From Daucus carota subsp. sativus (taxonomy: Eukaryota > Streptophyta > Magnoliopsida > Apiales > Apiaceae): a stretch of DNA of 64,000 bases. How positions within the stretch are numbered: the stretch's first letter is position 1; each line of letters begins with the position of its first letter. The position numbers and the translations under genes are program-made. The notes under the pieces were generated by a model. The model had not been told where the DNA came from. It did not search any database and saw only the letters and a list, made by a program, of their open reading frames with translations. The stretch covers positions 38,403,598 through 38,467,597 of the forward strand of contig NC_030385.2 in assembly GCF_001625215.2 (NCBI RefSeq). The letters run 5' to 3'. Positions 1-11,093 of this stretch are shown piece after piece.

Positions 1-108
1 AGGTGGAGTTGTTGGGTTGTATAAAAAGAAAGGTTTTTAGTTTTTATTTTAAGATTAGTTTGTATTTGATCATGAGCCTATATATATATATAAAGGAGAA
101 TACGGGCG

Positions 109-437
109 CCTCTAGAATTGCTCAATTCAGTCTTCTGATTTTTCTTAAATTTTCGGATAGAAAATATAATCCTATTCCTTTTAGAATTACTAAATAAGAA
201 AAGAATTGTAATATCTTTAGAATTCAATAAGAAATACTAAATAAGAAAAGAATTGTATCATCTTTAGAATTCAATACGAAATACAAAATAAGAAAAGAAT
301 TGTATCATCTTTAGAATTCAATAAGAAAAGAGTTGTATTACTTTTAGAATTCTTGAACTTGATTTTTTGAATTATAACTATATTTTCTATCCGAAAATTT
401 AAGAAAAATCAGAAGACTGAATCGAGCAATTCTAGAT
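109..437. repeat. Foldback repeat enclosing a 47-bp tandem array
   Basis: A roughly 60-bp arm near 112-172 returns inverted at about 370-437 with few mismatches; both arms contain the segment around cagtcttctgatttttc. Between the arms are at least three direct repeats of 47 bp beginning at 190, 237 and 284, each containing aagaaaagaattgta and ctttagaattcaata. Weaker relatives of the arm recur near 655-720, 895-960 and 1030-1090. There is no coding potential. It is probably a decayed foldback or MITE-like element; the family was not identified. Confidence 0.7.
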
Positions 438-1456
438 ATATATTGATTTTATTTTCGATAAGATATATAGAAGAATAATCTAATACTAGGTCCGTAATTA
501 CAACTGTGTTTAAAAGTCTAAATAGTAGACACAAATAATAAATTAGATAACACGATATGTTCGAATCATAAAATTTAAATAGTAGACACAAATAATAAAT
601 TAGATGACACGATATGTTCGAATCACAAAATGTATTAACTCGACGTGTCTAGAATTATTGAATTCAGTCTTATAATTTTCTTAATTAAATTTCAAATTGA
701 AAATACAATTATAACATAAAAATCAGGTTAAAAAATACAATTCTTATTTTCAAAAGTTGTAGCGCTAAACTAACGTCGTTCCATAATGATCAAGAAGATA
801 ACATCTCAATCATGAAAACATTTTTGAGATCTTCGCAGCCTCATTCAAATAGTATGCATGAACTTACAATCAATCTCGATAACAGTTCGATTCAGTCTTA
901 TAATTTTCTTTATAATTTTCTTGAATTTCGAATAGAAAATAAAATTATAATTCAAAAAATTAAGTTCAAGGATCTTAAAGGTAATACAATTCTTTTTTTT
1001 TATTGGATTCTAAAAATAATAAAATTCTTTTCTCATAATTTTCTTAAATTTCGGATAAAAAATATAATTATAATTTATAAAATCAAGTTCAACGATTCCA
1101 AAAGTTAATACAATTCTTTTCGTTTTGGATTCTAAAGATAATACAATTCTTTTCTTATTTATGAATCTTAAAAGAAATAGGATTATATTTATTTAAACTA
1201 ACAATCATAGATAAAATACAATTTATATTTAAGATTAGTAAGGTAATACGTACAATTTTTATTTCGAATAGAAAATAAAAGATTGTAAAGATATTAATCA
1301 TTAAAAAACAATTAGCAAAAAAATTAGAGCCAAAAAAGAATAATAATTTTTAACTAATAAATAGGAATCATAAAATGAAAATAATTAACAAATAAAATAG
1401 GATATATAAAATAGGAATCATATATTGATTTTATGATAATGTAAATGATTCTTAAT
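438..1456. other. AT-rich DNA without a recognisable gene
   Basis: Very AT-rich sequence containing scattered degenerate copies of the foldback arm. A direct repeat of about 60 bp (aaatagtagacacaaataataaattaga) occurs near 519 and 577. The open frame at 812-1108 has low-complexity composition and looks accidental. Confidence 0.6.
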
Positions 1457-2035
1457 TAGTATTGTGTTTGACGGGCACGAGAGGCGGCCCAAACTAACTT
1501 TTATCTAAATAATAATAAATTTTCTATTAGTATTATGTTGGACGGGAAAGTGGCCAATAATTTTTTATCGAAGTTATAATATGATTTTTTTTGTTAAAAC
1601 GGGACCACGGCTTAAAATAATTTTCATCCAAATATAATCTTTAACTTCATCATAATTATAATAATTTTTCATTAGTAGTGTGAAACTATTATCTATATTA
1701 TAATTTTTTGTTATTATTATTGTGTTTGACAAGAGAGCGGCTCAAACTAATTTTTATCTATATTATTATATTTAATTTTATCATCATTATAATAATTATT
1801 GATTAATATTATCTTTGATGGGAGGGCGGTTCAAACAATTTTTTTTTATTAGTATTGTGTTTGACAGGAGGGCCACTTAAACAAATTTTTATATTAATTA
1901 TAATATTTTTTTTATTAATGATATGTTTAACAGGAACATGACTCAAAATAACTTTTATGCAATTATAATATTATTTCGTATCAAAATTTATAAAAAATTC
2001 ATAACGCCGCCGCGAAGCGCGGCTTTATTCACTAG
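1457..2035 (+). mobile_element. Helitron 3' end with internal degenerate tandem repeats
   Basis: The right edge has the classical Helitron 3' signature: a GC-rich hairpin at 2009-2023 (stem gccgcg/cgcggc, loop aag), about 8 bases of spacer, then CTAG at 2032-2035 followed by T. Upstream is a diverged array with units of about 45-90 bp, each carrying a form of ttagtattgtgtttgacggg followed by a cggcccaaac-like block, near 1457, 1527, 1593, 1671, 1714, 1803, 1849 and 1912. The 5' TC end was not located, so the left limit is only where the array starts. No helicase gene is present; the element is non-autonomous. Confidence 0.65.
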
Positions 2036-3268
2036 TTATTAATTATATGACAATTTAAGTAGCTGGATTTGGAAGGCTGATTTGTTTATAATAAATTCAA
2101 TTAACATAAGTTTGTGATGACAAAAAAAGGTGAATATAGTTATATTCTTGATGTTGAAGTATGAATGTGTCGGAACAAATTAAAATGCCAGTCGATAAAT
2201 GAATAAAATATTATCATGAACTACGGCACATCAACTTCACCATTTTGATCATCTTTGCGTCCCATTATGCTCTATGATTCTGAGTTTATATGTGATGTAA
2301 TCCATGATATCTGTATCTTTGTAGTTTGTAGTATATACTGTTTTATACCCAGAAAATGAATACATGGGACAAAGCCGAACAAACAATTATAATATTTTTC
2401 ATAAAACAATGCCACCCAGAAAATGAATACTTAGGATAAAGTGAATCAAATAATTATAATATTTTTCATAAAATGATGCCGACCGTGCATGATATTCATT
2501 TGTTAAAATGATAAGCTTACAAGATAAAGTGATCACATAGTATAAGATGGGGAATAAAAATATATTTTTAAAAATCTTAGTTATCTTAATTTTTGTTAAA
2601 AATCTAGTTGGTATATTAAAAGTATAATTTATAGAAAATATGTGAACACATTATATTTCTAACAAACAATTGTGCATTATTTTTTATCAATCAAAATATC
2701 TTAAATTACCACATTATCAAAAGTTACTCTAAGTATGTTTATAGAAAGGTTTTGATCAATTTGCCTATAATCCTGCTGTCTGAAAAATCTAATTTTTTAA
2801 TTTATATTATCTTTGGAATAACTTTATGAAAATTGTATGCTAACACTTCAAAACATATGTTATTTAAGTAAATCACAGTGTCAAATTTTTTTGATTTTTT
2901 TGATTCATAACAATAATTGATATCACAAAAGCAAACTTAAGAATGACTTGTCAACTAAATTCTATTACTTACTAACTTGTATATTGTTTTTATTCCGAAT
3001 TAACAACTTTACCGGAAACACACAATCTGAGAATGTACCTATACATGTATTATATATCGTGTCATTACTTAATCTATGTATTATAGTTCGATAATTTAAA
3101 ATTCTAGTTCCAAAAGGTTAGTATCCAAAATATAAAGAAAACTCATTTCATGAAGCAACTTAAATAATATCTTTTAAACTATGAAGACAAAAATCTTGTA
3201 ACATACACACCTCGTAAATGCATGCACAATGACAGAATTAGACATAGACACCAATATAAGAAGCCAAA
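2036..3268. other. Promoter-side intergenic DNA with a 67-bp tandem duplication
   Basis: AT-rich region upstream of the carboxypeptidase gene. Two adjacent copies of a 67-bp unit lie at 2348-2414 and 2415-2481, each starting cccagaaaatgaatac and containing attataatatttttcata; they differ at a handful of positions. No other gene or RNA was recognised. Confidence 0.6.
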
Positions 3269-6200
3269 ATGGCTGCAATTATTTCTTGCAAAATGGCACC
3301 ATCATTCCCTCCTCTAACTTTCTCTCTATTTCTACTTGTTTTATCAGTTTCAGCCTTCTCCTCCTCTGTTACAAGCAGTAATTTCGCAGATTCACTGGCA
3401 GATAAACTCATCAGGGACTTAAATTTATCTCCCAAACATGAAGTCAACATTGTTCCACCAGGCACTTCAGATACCACTCAGAATTCCAGGCTGGTTGAAA
3501 AGAAAATCAACCTTCCAGTACTTGGAGATTCAGGAGCCACTGTCAAAGATTTAGGCCAGCATGCCGGGTTTTTTCGGCTTCCACATTCTAAAGATGCGAG
3601 GTAAAATTCTTGTTTCAGCATCCATTTTTTGAATTTAGGAGGTTTTATTATATGGTATGGTCAATAAAACAGTATTTTTAGATTCTGATGATAATATTTA
3701 TAGTTTGTGAGGTACCAAGATTCCTTGATGTCTGCTATTCTGTTTTTTTAATGATTAGCTTTTAGTTCTAGTCATGAACGTTAGGTTTATGTCTGATGAC
3801 TAATGACTAAAATGGCTATATTTTTGAAGTGTTTTTAGATACTTTTTTTGAAACAAGAGGTCTGTGTTTGCGGAAACACCATCTCTACTCTGCTAATATA
3901 CTCATTCAGAGAATTCTTTGTGCTCTGTGAATTCGACGAAATGTATTTCATTTGCAACTTGTGTGCACCATTTTCTGCAGGCTGTTCTATTATTTCTTTG
4001 AATCACGAAATAGCAAAGACGACCCTGTTGTTATATGGCTGACAGGTGGTCCGGGATGTAGCAGTGCGATTGCTCTGTTCTATGAAAATGGTCCTTTCCA
4101 TATTACAAAAAACATGTCACTTTCTTGGAATTCCTTTGGTTGGGACAAGGTACTTGTATCTATTTTTTTATGTACTTTTGAATATATTACAGTTTTCATC
4201 GCGCTCATTAGTTTTTTCTTGCATCCAAGGTTTCAAACATAATATATGTCGACCAGCCTGTTGGGACTGGTTTTAGCTACTCATCTGCTGCCAGTGACAT
4301 TCGAAGCAACGAGAAGGGTGTCAGTGATGATTTATATGATTTTCTGCAGGTTTGTAAGTTTATTCATCTTTATTTCAATTTCTAAACTATTGAGGTTTCT
4401 GAATATATACTTGTTTTGTCAGGAATTCTTTAAGGCGCATCCAAACTACACAAACAATGAGTTTTTCATAACCGGAGAATCATATGCTGGGCACTATATC
4501 CCTGCTTTTGCTTCTAGAGTCCATCAAGGAAACAAAGATAAAGAAGGAATTCCAATAAACCTAAAGGTATGTAATCAAATTGTTTACCAGATACTTCTAA
4601 CACTTCATGTGAGATTAACTTGTTGAATTGTTTATCAGGGTTTTGCTATCGGGAATGGCCTTACTGATCCAGCAATTCAATACAAAGCATACACTGACTT
4701 TTCATTAGACAACAAGATAATCTCAAAATCTGATCACGACAGTATCAACAAATTGGTTCCAGAATGTGAAAAGGATATTAAACTATGTGGTAATTCTTCA
4801 TTCTGACATATAGGGGCCGTTTGGCTAAGCTTAAAAGAAGTGCTTCTTTGTTTAAAATAAAGAAGTGAATTAGAAGTGAGAAGTAAATAAGTGAATAAAG
4901 GGGCCGTTTGGCTAAGCTTAAAAGAAGTGCTTCTTTGTTTAAAATAAAGAAGTGAATTAGAAGTGAGAAGTAAATAAGTGAATAAAGTGTTTGGAAAAAA
5001 AGTAGAAGCTGTGAGAGAGAAGCTAGCATTCTCAGCTTCTTAAAAGTGCTTCTACTTCTTTACACAAACGGGTCAAGAAGCAGAAGTCAGAAGCAGAAGC
5101 CCCTGCTTCTGCTAAACAAACAGGCACAAAGTGTTTGGAAAAAAAGTAGAAGCTGTGAGAGAGAAGCTAGCATTCTCAGCTTCTTAAAAGTGCTTCTACT
5201 TCTTTACACAAACGGGTCAAGAAGCAGAAGTCAGAAGCAGAAGCCCCTGCTTCTGCTAAACAAACAGGCACATAGAGTGAATGATTTGTTAAAAATTTCG
5301 AGTTACTGATCAAGGCATATACATTGTTCTCTTGCTTTTTGTATCAGCTACCGTAGGGAATCAAACTTGTTTGGATGCCTTCGACGCCTGCACCGCTATA
5401 TTTGGCGCTATCTTGGACGTTGCTGGAAACATAAATGTAAGAGAATGAAAATAGATCTAACCTGTTTCTTATTCGGCAAAATATGATTTGATAGATACTA
5501 ACTCTAAACATGTTTGATATTTGAATTTTAGTACTACGATATTAGAAAGCAATGCGATGGAGGAGGCCTGTGCTACGATTTCTCACGCGTGGACGAGTTC
5601 TTGAACCTACCATCAGTTAAAGAGGCGCTTGGTGTACACACTGACTATGTCACTTGTAGTTCAATTGTGTATAATGCCATGCAGGGAGACTGGATGAAGG
5701 ATCTTGAAGTTGGAATTCCAGCCCTCTTAGAAGATGGAGTTCAAGTGCTTATATATGCAGGAGAGTATGACCTTATCTGCAACTGGCTTGGTACTTTTCT
5801 TAATTCACCTCAGTTACATTAATGTAGTGGCAAGAATTCAGTATCACATTTTCGTATTCTATTCATAACTTCAGGACTCAGCTGTAAGAATCTAGGAAAA
5901 GAGTTATATAATCAATAGCCAATAAATTACAGCCAAAATGGCTTCTTAAGCAGTGCCCATCAGGAAACCTACTTACTGGATATCTGCACTTCAATTTGGT
6001 TGCAGGTAACTCGAGATGGGTTCATGCCATGAACTGGTCCGGTCAGAAGAACTTTACAGCAGCTCCTACTGTTCCATTTTCAGTTGCTGGTGCAGAGGCA
6101 GGGATAATGCAAAGCTATGGACCTCTCACTTTCCTCAAGGTATGTCCAACTATTCGTTATTGCAATCTGTTTCTAATTCAGCGGCAAAATCTCAATAGAA

Positions 6201-6328
6201 AACTTACTTTTTAACAACAGGTACATAATGCCGGTCATATGGTTCCAATGGATCAACCAAAACCTGCTCTAGAGATGCTGGCTAGGTGGACACAGGGAAA
6301 ACTTGCTACGACAGGAAAACTGAATTAG
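3269..6328 (+). CDS. SCPL49: Serine carboxypeptidase-like protein, SCPL47-49 type
   Basis: Secreted or vacuolar S10 serine carboxypeptidase that removes C-terminal residues from peptides, or an acyltransferase relative. My exon model is 3269-3600, 3981-4149, 4230-4349, 4423-4566, 4639-4789, 5348-5436, 5532-5790, 6006-6139 and 6221-6328, giving 501 aa, which fits the family. The N-terminal 30 residues are a hydrophobic signal peptide. WLTGGPGCSS is the oxyanion segment. The catalytic triad is visible: Ser227 in GESYAG, Asp415 in GEYDLICNW, His472 in AGHMVPMD. By remembered sequence it is closest to Arabidopsis SCPL48/49, a clade kept as likely true peptidases. An upstream Met eight codons before MAPSF is used because it gives the longest frame. 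Intron 5 carries a MITE. Relics of sister copies lie at 10344-11285. Confidence 0.92.
4814..5269. mobile_element. hAT-type MITE with both halves tandemly duplicated
   Basis: Lies inside intron 5 of the carboxypeptidase gene. The ends gggccgtttggctaagc and (inverted) gcctgtttgtttagcagaag form imperfect TIRs, flanked by an 8-bp duplication acatatag/acatagag (7 of 8 match), typical of hAT. Internally the left 87 bp occurs twice (about 4813-4899 and 4900-4986), then a 144-bp right part occurs twice (4987-5130 and 5131-5274), giving an A-A-B-B order. Without the duplications the element would be about 225 bp. The open frames here come from the repeats and are not genes. Confidence 0.8.
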
Positions 6329-7123
6329 CACCCATCCTACTTGCTTTTCACATTTACACTAAAGATACCACTCTAAATATACTCAACCATTGATCGTATC
6401 CCAGTGTTCCAAGTACTGGGATACTGTAATCAACTTGTAACTAGCAATAAGAATACAATATAAAAGAAGTTATACCCAAGCATGTTTGTTTTGTATAGCT
6501 CTCGCATAAGACCTCAGCACATGATGGTCTATGGTCATGTATAATCAACCTGAAAAAGGACTTGTTACGACAACTTACTCCTACACTGCCCTCTCTTTTA
6601 GTTCCCATGTGAGTTTTGACTAGTAACAATATTTAGTTGCTTATGCAGAGAGTTCATCTACAATTATTCAAAGTTTGTTAAGATTAAAACAGAACCATAA
6701 CTTGACACAAAGGCATTCAATAACTAATTTGGAATCTATATTGGGATCTCCGCATATTTTAAAGTGAAAATTTGTATTAGGTAGATGTGAATTTCTCCGC
6801 ATTTCTTAAAGTGACTTCTTAAAAAGGTCATAAAAAAAATGTTCATCGGATGAAAGGAATAGAAAGAAACTGAAATAATAATCAAGGCAGAGGATGAAAA
6901 GTACCCGAGTCCTTAGTCGAGCTGGAAGATATATTACAACCCTACATTTGTTCCAACATTCATTGATTCCATAATCCTTCATCACCCAAATTACAATTTC
7001 AGATGCAGATGTATTATCAGATATGCACAGGGAACCTCCTAGCACAGAAATATAGATAATATGTATATATCAAAATCGGGGACTACTTTACAAATGAATC
7101 CAATCGCGCTCATCCTCATGGTC
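6329..7123. other. 3' flank of the carboxypeptidase gene
   Basis: Contains the 3' untranslated region of the carboxypeptidase (AATAAG/AATACAATAT-type polyadenylation signals around 6446-6465) and then unannotated AT-rich DNA. No gene was seen. Confidence 0.5.
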
Positions 7124-7215
7124 TTATTTGTTGCGAAGAAAACCAGAGCGCTGGGGAGAAACCAAGTATACAACTCTTTTACGCTGTGTATCTGCGTTCT
7201 TAGGCTTCCTATCGC
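7124..7215 (-). pseudogene. Relic of the last exon of an RPA-like OB-fold gene
   Basis: Read on the minus strand this segment gives KPKNADTQRKRVVYLVSPQ then RSGFLRNK and a stop. It matches the end of the intact gene at 12200-14001 (KPKNVNAQHERVVSVIPL, RSGFLPVIETL), but the conserved PVIETL tail is replaced by an early stop and flanking exons are absent. It is a 3'-end fragment left from a segmental duplication that also involved the carboxypeptidase gene. No complete reading frame remains. Confidence 0.7.
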
Positions 7216-7809
7216 TAATACAAGTACTGTATATCTCTTCATGTAGACAAAAGGATGGAATGTCAAGAGATAAATTTGGGGTGTGGCCATCATTATCACT
7301 TATATCTTTTATTAATGTCCTAAATATCAGGATCCGAAATAATGGCCCCAAATACCATTTATTAACGCTACATCGTGTAACGTTTTGAATATTCATAAAA
7401 AACGCTACATCGTCTAGCGTTCTGTTAGGGTTAACTAACAGAACGCTAGTTACGATACACGAGTTAAAACAACAAAATGCTACATGATCTAGCATTTCCT
7501 TCCCAAATTGAAAACACTAGATTATCAAAAGGGAGAATATTAAATGATTGGCACAGTAAAGAATAGACTCTACTTCATGAAGATAAAACTTATAACGTGG
7601 AACAAAGTTGTTATAGGCTCCACGGTTAAGGCAAACTCAATAACCTACAGCATCTGCACTGGCATTTAAGTTTAACATAACAAAACAACTTCTGGAACAG
7701 GACAGAACAAAGTGAAGTTGCCCTCTAAATTACCATTCATTCTTAGACTTCTGCACAGAAAACTGTCCCCTACATACCTGTAAAGCCATAAAATTTTCTA
7801 ATTATCACA
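7216..7809. other. Intergenic DNA, 3' flank of the J-domain-like gene
   Basis: Includes a short cluster of near-identical phrases (aacgctacatcgt-like, three times between 7366 and 7490), partly as inverted copies around 7425-7450. The rest holds no recognisable gene; the part next to 7810 is likely 3' untranslated region of the minus-strand gene. Confidence 0.45.
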
Positions 7810-8883
7810 TCAGAAGCAATCCGGAAAACTAACAAAGATATCTTCATCCCCAGCAAGAAGTTCAACTCCAGCATCAAAATCAGCACCATTCCCCATCTCC
7901 ACTCCACCAACACCTGTAATCCCATTGCCGTTGCTATTTCCCCCAGCATTATCTTCACCAGCTCTTGCATTTAAATCCAATCCCTCCTGACCAACATTCT
8001 CCATTCTCCTAGCTCTAGGTCCTTTCCCCATCAACTTCTTAGCATTAATAGGCACAGACTTCTTCCTCCTCTTACTCATACTCTCCCCAAAACAATCATC
8101 TCCTCCGACACTCCTTGTTGTCCCTACTTGATCATCCACATTCTTGTCCCCGGCCCCGTCCTCCGAACCATCACTTTGATCAGATATATCAACGAAATCA
8201 GCAGCATTACCTGCCCCAAACCCTTGATCCTCTTTAACCCCAACCAAGGGCGAAAAAGGGTTCCACTTGCCCTGTCTCTTGTCCCCATCAAACCCTAAAG
8301 GAAAAAAGCCCATGCACTTATACACCCCATTCTCCACAACATTCAGGGGAGGGGGTTCGACCTCGAAACCATGAAAGCCTCTAGCGCAATTGTGATTCTG
8401 ACACTTCAAACAACAATCCTGATAAACCCTAACATACTCGTACATAACATAACAATAAGGACAAATAGTCCAAAAACTCTGATCCAACCTCAACTCATAA
8501 GCCTGTAAGTCATTATCAAACTGGGTTTTTTTTGTATCATTAGTAAGAACCGAGCCAGCTTCACAGACAAGCTTAAAAGCTTCTTTAGCAAAAGGGAAGT
8601 GATTTTGTTGAGGGTACAAAAGTAAACTGAGTTTCTTGAATTGCTCATTAATGAGATGGGTGTCTTGGGAATATTTATAAACATGTAAAACAGCGTACCA
8701 GTCAATTAGGGTTTCTGAAATGCGGGTTTGGGCAGCGGCCGCCAGAGTGTCGGAGATGGCCAGGATTTTGGTGGCGTCGGGGGATGTAGATTGGGCTTTT
8801 ACGGCATAGCTCCGGCAATTTTCATAATCTCGCCGGGAAAGGTAGTGTAGTGCCGCTTCTAGTAATGGGTCGCCACCGCTCAT
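7810..8883 (-). CDS. J-domain-like protein with zinc ribbon, HPD motif absent
   Basis: Single-exon 357-aa protein of the plant family that joins an N-terminal TPR-like helix pair (residues 5-60), a J-like domain (about 61-128) and a zinc-beta-ribbon. In typical members the J domain contains LLLHPDKN; here it reads LLLYPQQNH at residues 87-95, so the HPD needed to stimulate Hsp70 ATPase is replaced by YPQ. The zinc ribbon follows at 139-172 (FWTICPYC, then DCCLKCQNHNC). The C-terminal half is acidic and low-complexity with a basic nuclear-localisation-like cluster SKRRKKS near residue 270. It probably acts in the nucleus or cytosol as a non-canonical J-like protein; the partner is unknown. The start is the first Met of a continuous frame. 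An hAT element sits 23 bp upstream of the ATG. Confidence 0.85.
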   Translation of the reverse strand: MSGGDPLLEAALHYLSRRDYENCRSYAVKAQSTSPDATKILAISDTLAAAAQTRISETLIDWYAVLHVYKYSQDTHLINEQFKKLSLLLYPQQNHFPFAKEAFKLVCEAGSVLTNDTKKTQFDNDLQAYELRLDQSFWTICPYCYVMYEYVRVYQDCCLKCQNHNCARGFHGFEVEPPPLNVVENGVYKCMGFFPLGFDGDKRQGKWNPFSPLVGVKEDQGFGAGNAADFVDISDQSDGSEDGAGDKNVDDQVGTTRSVGGDDCFGESMSKRRKKSVPINAKKLMGKGPRARRMENVGQEGLDLNARAGEDNAGGNSNGNGITGVGGVEMGNGADFDAGVELLAGDEDIFVSFPDCF

Positions 8884-8906
8884 TTTCCGCCTTGTGTGTT
8901 TCTATG

Positions 8907-9708
8907 TAGGGGTGTGCAAACGGTTCGGTTAACCGAAAACCGAACCGAATAACCGAAAAAAATTCGGTTCGGTTAACCGAATTTCATAATTCGGTTCGGT
9001 TTTCGGTAGTAGTTTTTCTGAAATTCGGTTTTTCGGTAATTCGGTTTTTAACCGCGGTTAACCGAAAAACCGAATATAAAACCGAAATATCTATTAATAA
9101 TTAATATAACTTCACTTCTATTCCTCACTTCCCTGAACAACACACGAGTCACGATGCACCCAGCAGAGATTCTCGCGACAGCCGAGTTGCATAAACCCAA
9201 ATGAAGGCAATCTAATTAAAGATTTGGAGTCCAAATCACAGCAAACCCCTCTATTCTCTCAATAACGACGCACAGAGCCGCAGAGGTATGTCGATTCTCA
9301 TTCTAATTGTGGTGTTTGTTGCTTGGATCTTGTAGTTGGGTTGAAACATGGGTTATATGTTGATTTTTGTGGGGAAGAAAGATCAATGGTGTACTGTCAA
9401 TCTGATGCAACCTGGACTGTAGAGCCTGCTTATGCTTATCTGGGTTCTTGTATTGAAACTTATTCTGATGGAAAGTAAACTAGTAATATCTGTGAATTGT
9501 GACTTGTTTTTCTGAATTTTATTCTGAATTTTTTGAATTTCGGTTTTAATTTTCGGTTTCGGTATTAACCGAAATTAAAACTTCGGTTCGGTTTGAAAAC
9601 CGAACATATTTCGGTTCGGTTTTCGGCAGCAGTTTTTCCACTATTTCGGTTTCGGTTAACCGAAATTCGGTTCGGTTCGGTTCGGTTTTTACCGAATGCA
9701 CAGCCCTA
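8907..9708. mobile_element. Non-autonomous hAT element with perfect 8-bp target duplication
   Basis: The ends are TAGGGGTGTGCA and TGCACAGCCCTA. The flanks at 8899-8906 and 9709-9716 are both tttctatg, a perfect 8-bp duplication as expected for hAT. Subterminal regions are dense in ggttcggttaaccgaa-type repeats on both sides. The middle (about 9095-9520) is different: less repetitive and more GC-balanced, with a possible splice donor (cagaggtatgtcg) near 9278-9290. It looks like captured host sequence such as a 5' UTR and intron start. No transposase is encoded. Confidence 0.85.
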
Positions 9709-9716
9709 TTTCTATG

Positions 9717-10343
9717 TGTGTCAGGTGAACACATAAATGGTATAAATGTATCCTCTTTTTTTCTCTGTCGATTTATCTATTTCGAGCTTGAATAGTGATG
9801 GATAATCTGAAAAGAAAAACCTTAAAAGAATAAACACCAAAATTTCTTATAAATAAAGAATTATATATTTGTATATAATAATAATCATAAAGGAGATAAT
9901 GCTAAATCATATACAAGATAAATAAGCGCCGTTAAATTTATAATTTTTTTTCCTAATCTAAAACAAGTTCTGTTTTTTTACATATTTATGATTGTTTTTC
10001 TAAATACAAATCAAATATCACCAATCAATTTTAATTCTAGAAACATATAAATCACACCATTACAGAATTAATGTTATATTTTTTTAAAAACATATTAAAC
10101 AAAAATAATATTATTCAAAATATTAAAATTAATAAGGTGAATTTAATCCCCACATCATAAATAAAAAAAAAAAAGATATGTTCTAAAAGAAATTATTAAT
10201 CAACTGACGCAGGAAAAGTTTAACTTGGTGGAAAAAGATAGAAAAATATTAGATTAGAAAAAACTAGGCAATGGAAAAATATATTTATAAGTGTGATTGC
10301 AGTTTGGATAGTTTCACATATAAACATGCCCTCCTCTTTGGTT
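9717..10343. other. AT-rich intergenic DNA
   Basis: The first bases continue the 5' flank of the J-domain-like gene, displaced by the hAT element. The remainder is AT-rich with no recognisable gene. Confidence 0.5.
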
Positions 10344-10686
10344 GCAGCCTGCAGGAAACTCAAACTCAAGATGGGTTCTTGCTATGAAATGGTCTAGTCA
10401 GAAGAAATTTTGTAAGATCTCCAACTGGTCCATTTTCAGTCAATGGTTCACGGGCAGGGGATAGGTAAAGCTACAGCCCTCTCATTTTCCTCAAGGTCTC
10501 TGTTGCTATACATTCTCTGCATCTGTATGACTATCTCTACTTGAGCTGCACAGTCTTAATAGAGTACTTCTAAAACAGGTACATAATGCTGGTCTTATGG
10601 TTCCAACTGATCAACCAAAAGCTTCGCTAAAGATGCTGACCAGGTGGATGCAAGAAAAGCTTGCTGCGGCACATAAACAGGATTAG
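10344..10686 (+). pseudogene. Carboxypeptidase-like relic: exons 8 and 9
   Basis: About 10350-10495 matches exon 8 of the gene at 3269-6328 (NSRWVLAMKW-like) but has small indels that break the frame. The segment 10579-10686 matches exon 9, has the same 108-nt length, a proper acceptor (taaaacag) and a terminal TAG. Exon 9 reads VHNAGLMVPTDQPK, so the catalytic His of AGHMVP is Leu. Exons 1-7 are missing upstream. It is a dead 3' fragment of a tandem copy. Confidence 0.85.
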
Positions 10687-11093
10687 CATGACCCTACTTG
10701 ATTGTCCCATGTACACACTAAAGAACCCACCTTGAATGCTAGATTTAACTTATTTTGTCACTGAGAGTTCCAAGTAAAGAAATATTTTGGAATTTAAATA
10801 ATATACAAGTACAAAGTCAATTCAACACCCAAGCACACACATATTCCAACTGGGAAACACCAGAAGCGAAAGTGGGATTACCAAACAAAAACGACGAAAT
10901 TTAGCCTACTGAAATACTGAATACCTCTGTAAATATAAACAAAAAGCAGGCCTCAACTCTTAATTCTATAACTAATAACTAATTTGACATGTATGGACTG
11001 ATAATGAAAACATTGATATGTATAGAGATTGCGAACGTGAATATCATAGGTACACCAAGAAGATTTCTGGATAGCATATAGTAACATAAGAAC

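Noticed and set aside
190-330. Regular 47-bp direct repeats resembling a CRISPR array
   Set aside because: The repeats are contiguous with no unique spacers, and this is a plant nuclear sequence.
812-1108. 98-aa open frame
   Set aside because: Low-complexity Ile/Lys/Phe/Asn composition from AT-rich foldback-related repeats; no domain or splice context.
3238-3477. 79-aa minus-strand frame over carboxypeptidase exon 1
   Set aside because: Antisense shadow of a well-supported exon.
4778-5309. Open frames with repeated LYSLIYFSLL or LLLLYTNGSRSRSQKQKP blocks
   Set aside because: They arise from the duplicated MITE in intron 5, not from a gene.
7128-7388. 86-aa plus-strand frame
   Set aside because: Antisense to the RPA-like exon relic, with no recognisable features.
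8907-9708. Simple microsatellite made of cggtt units
   Set aside because: Perfect 8-bp target duplication and TIRs show a transposable element with subterminal repeats.
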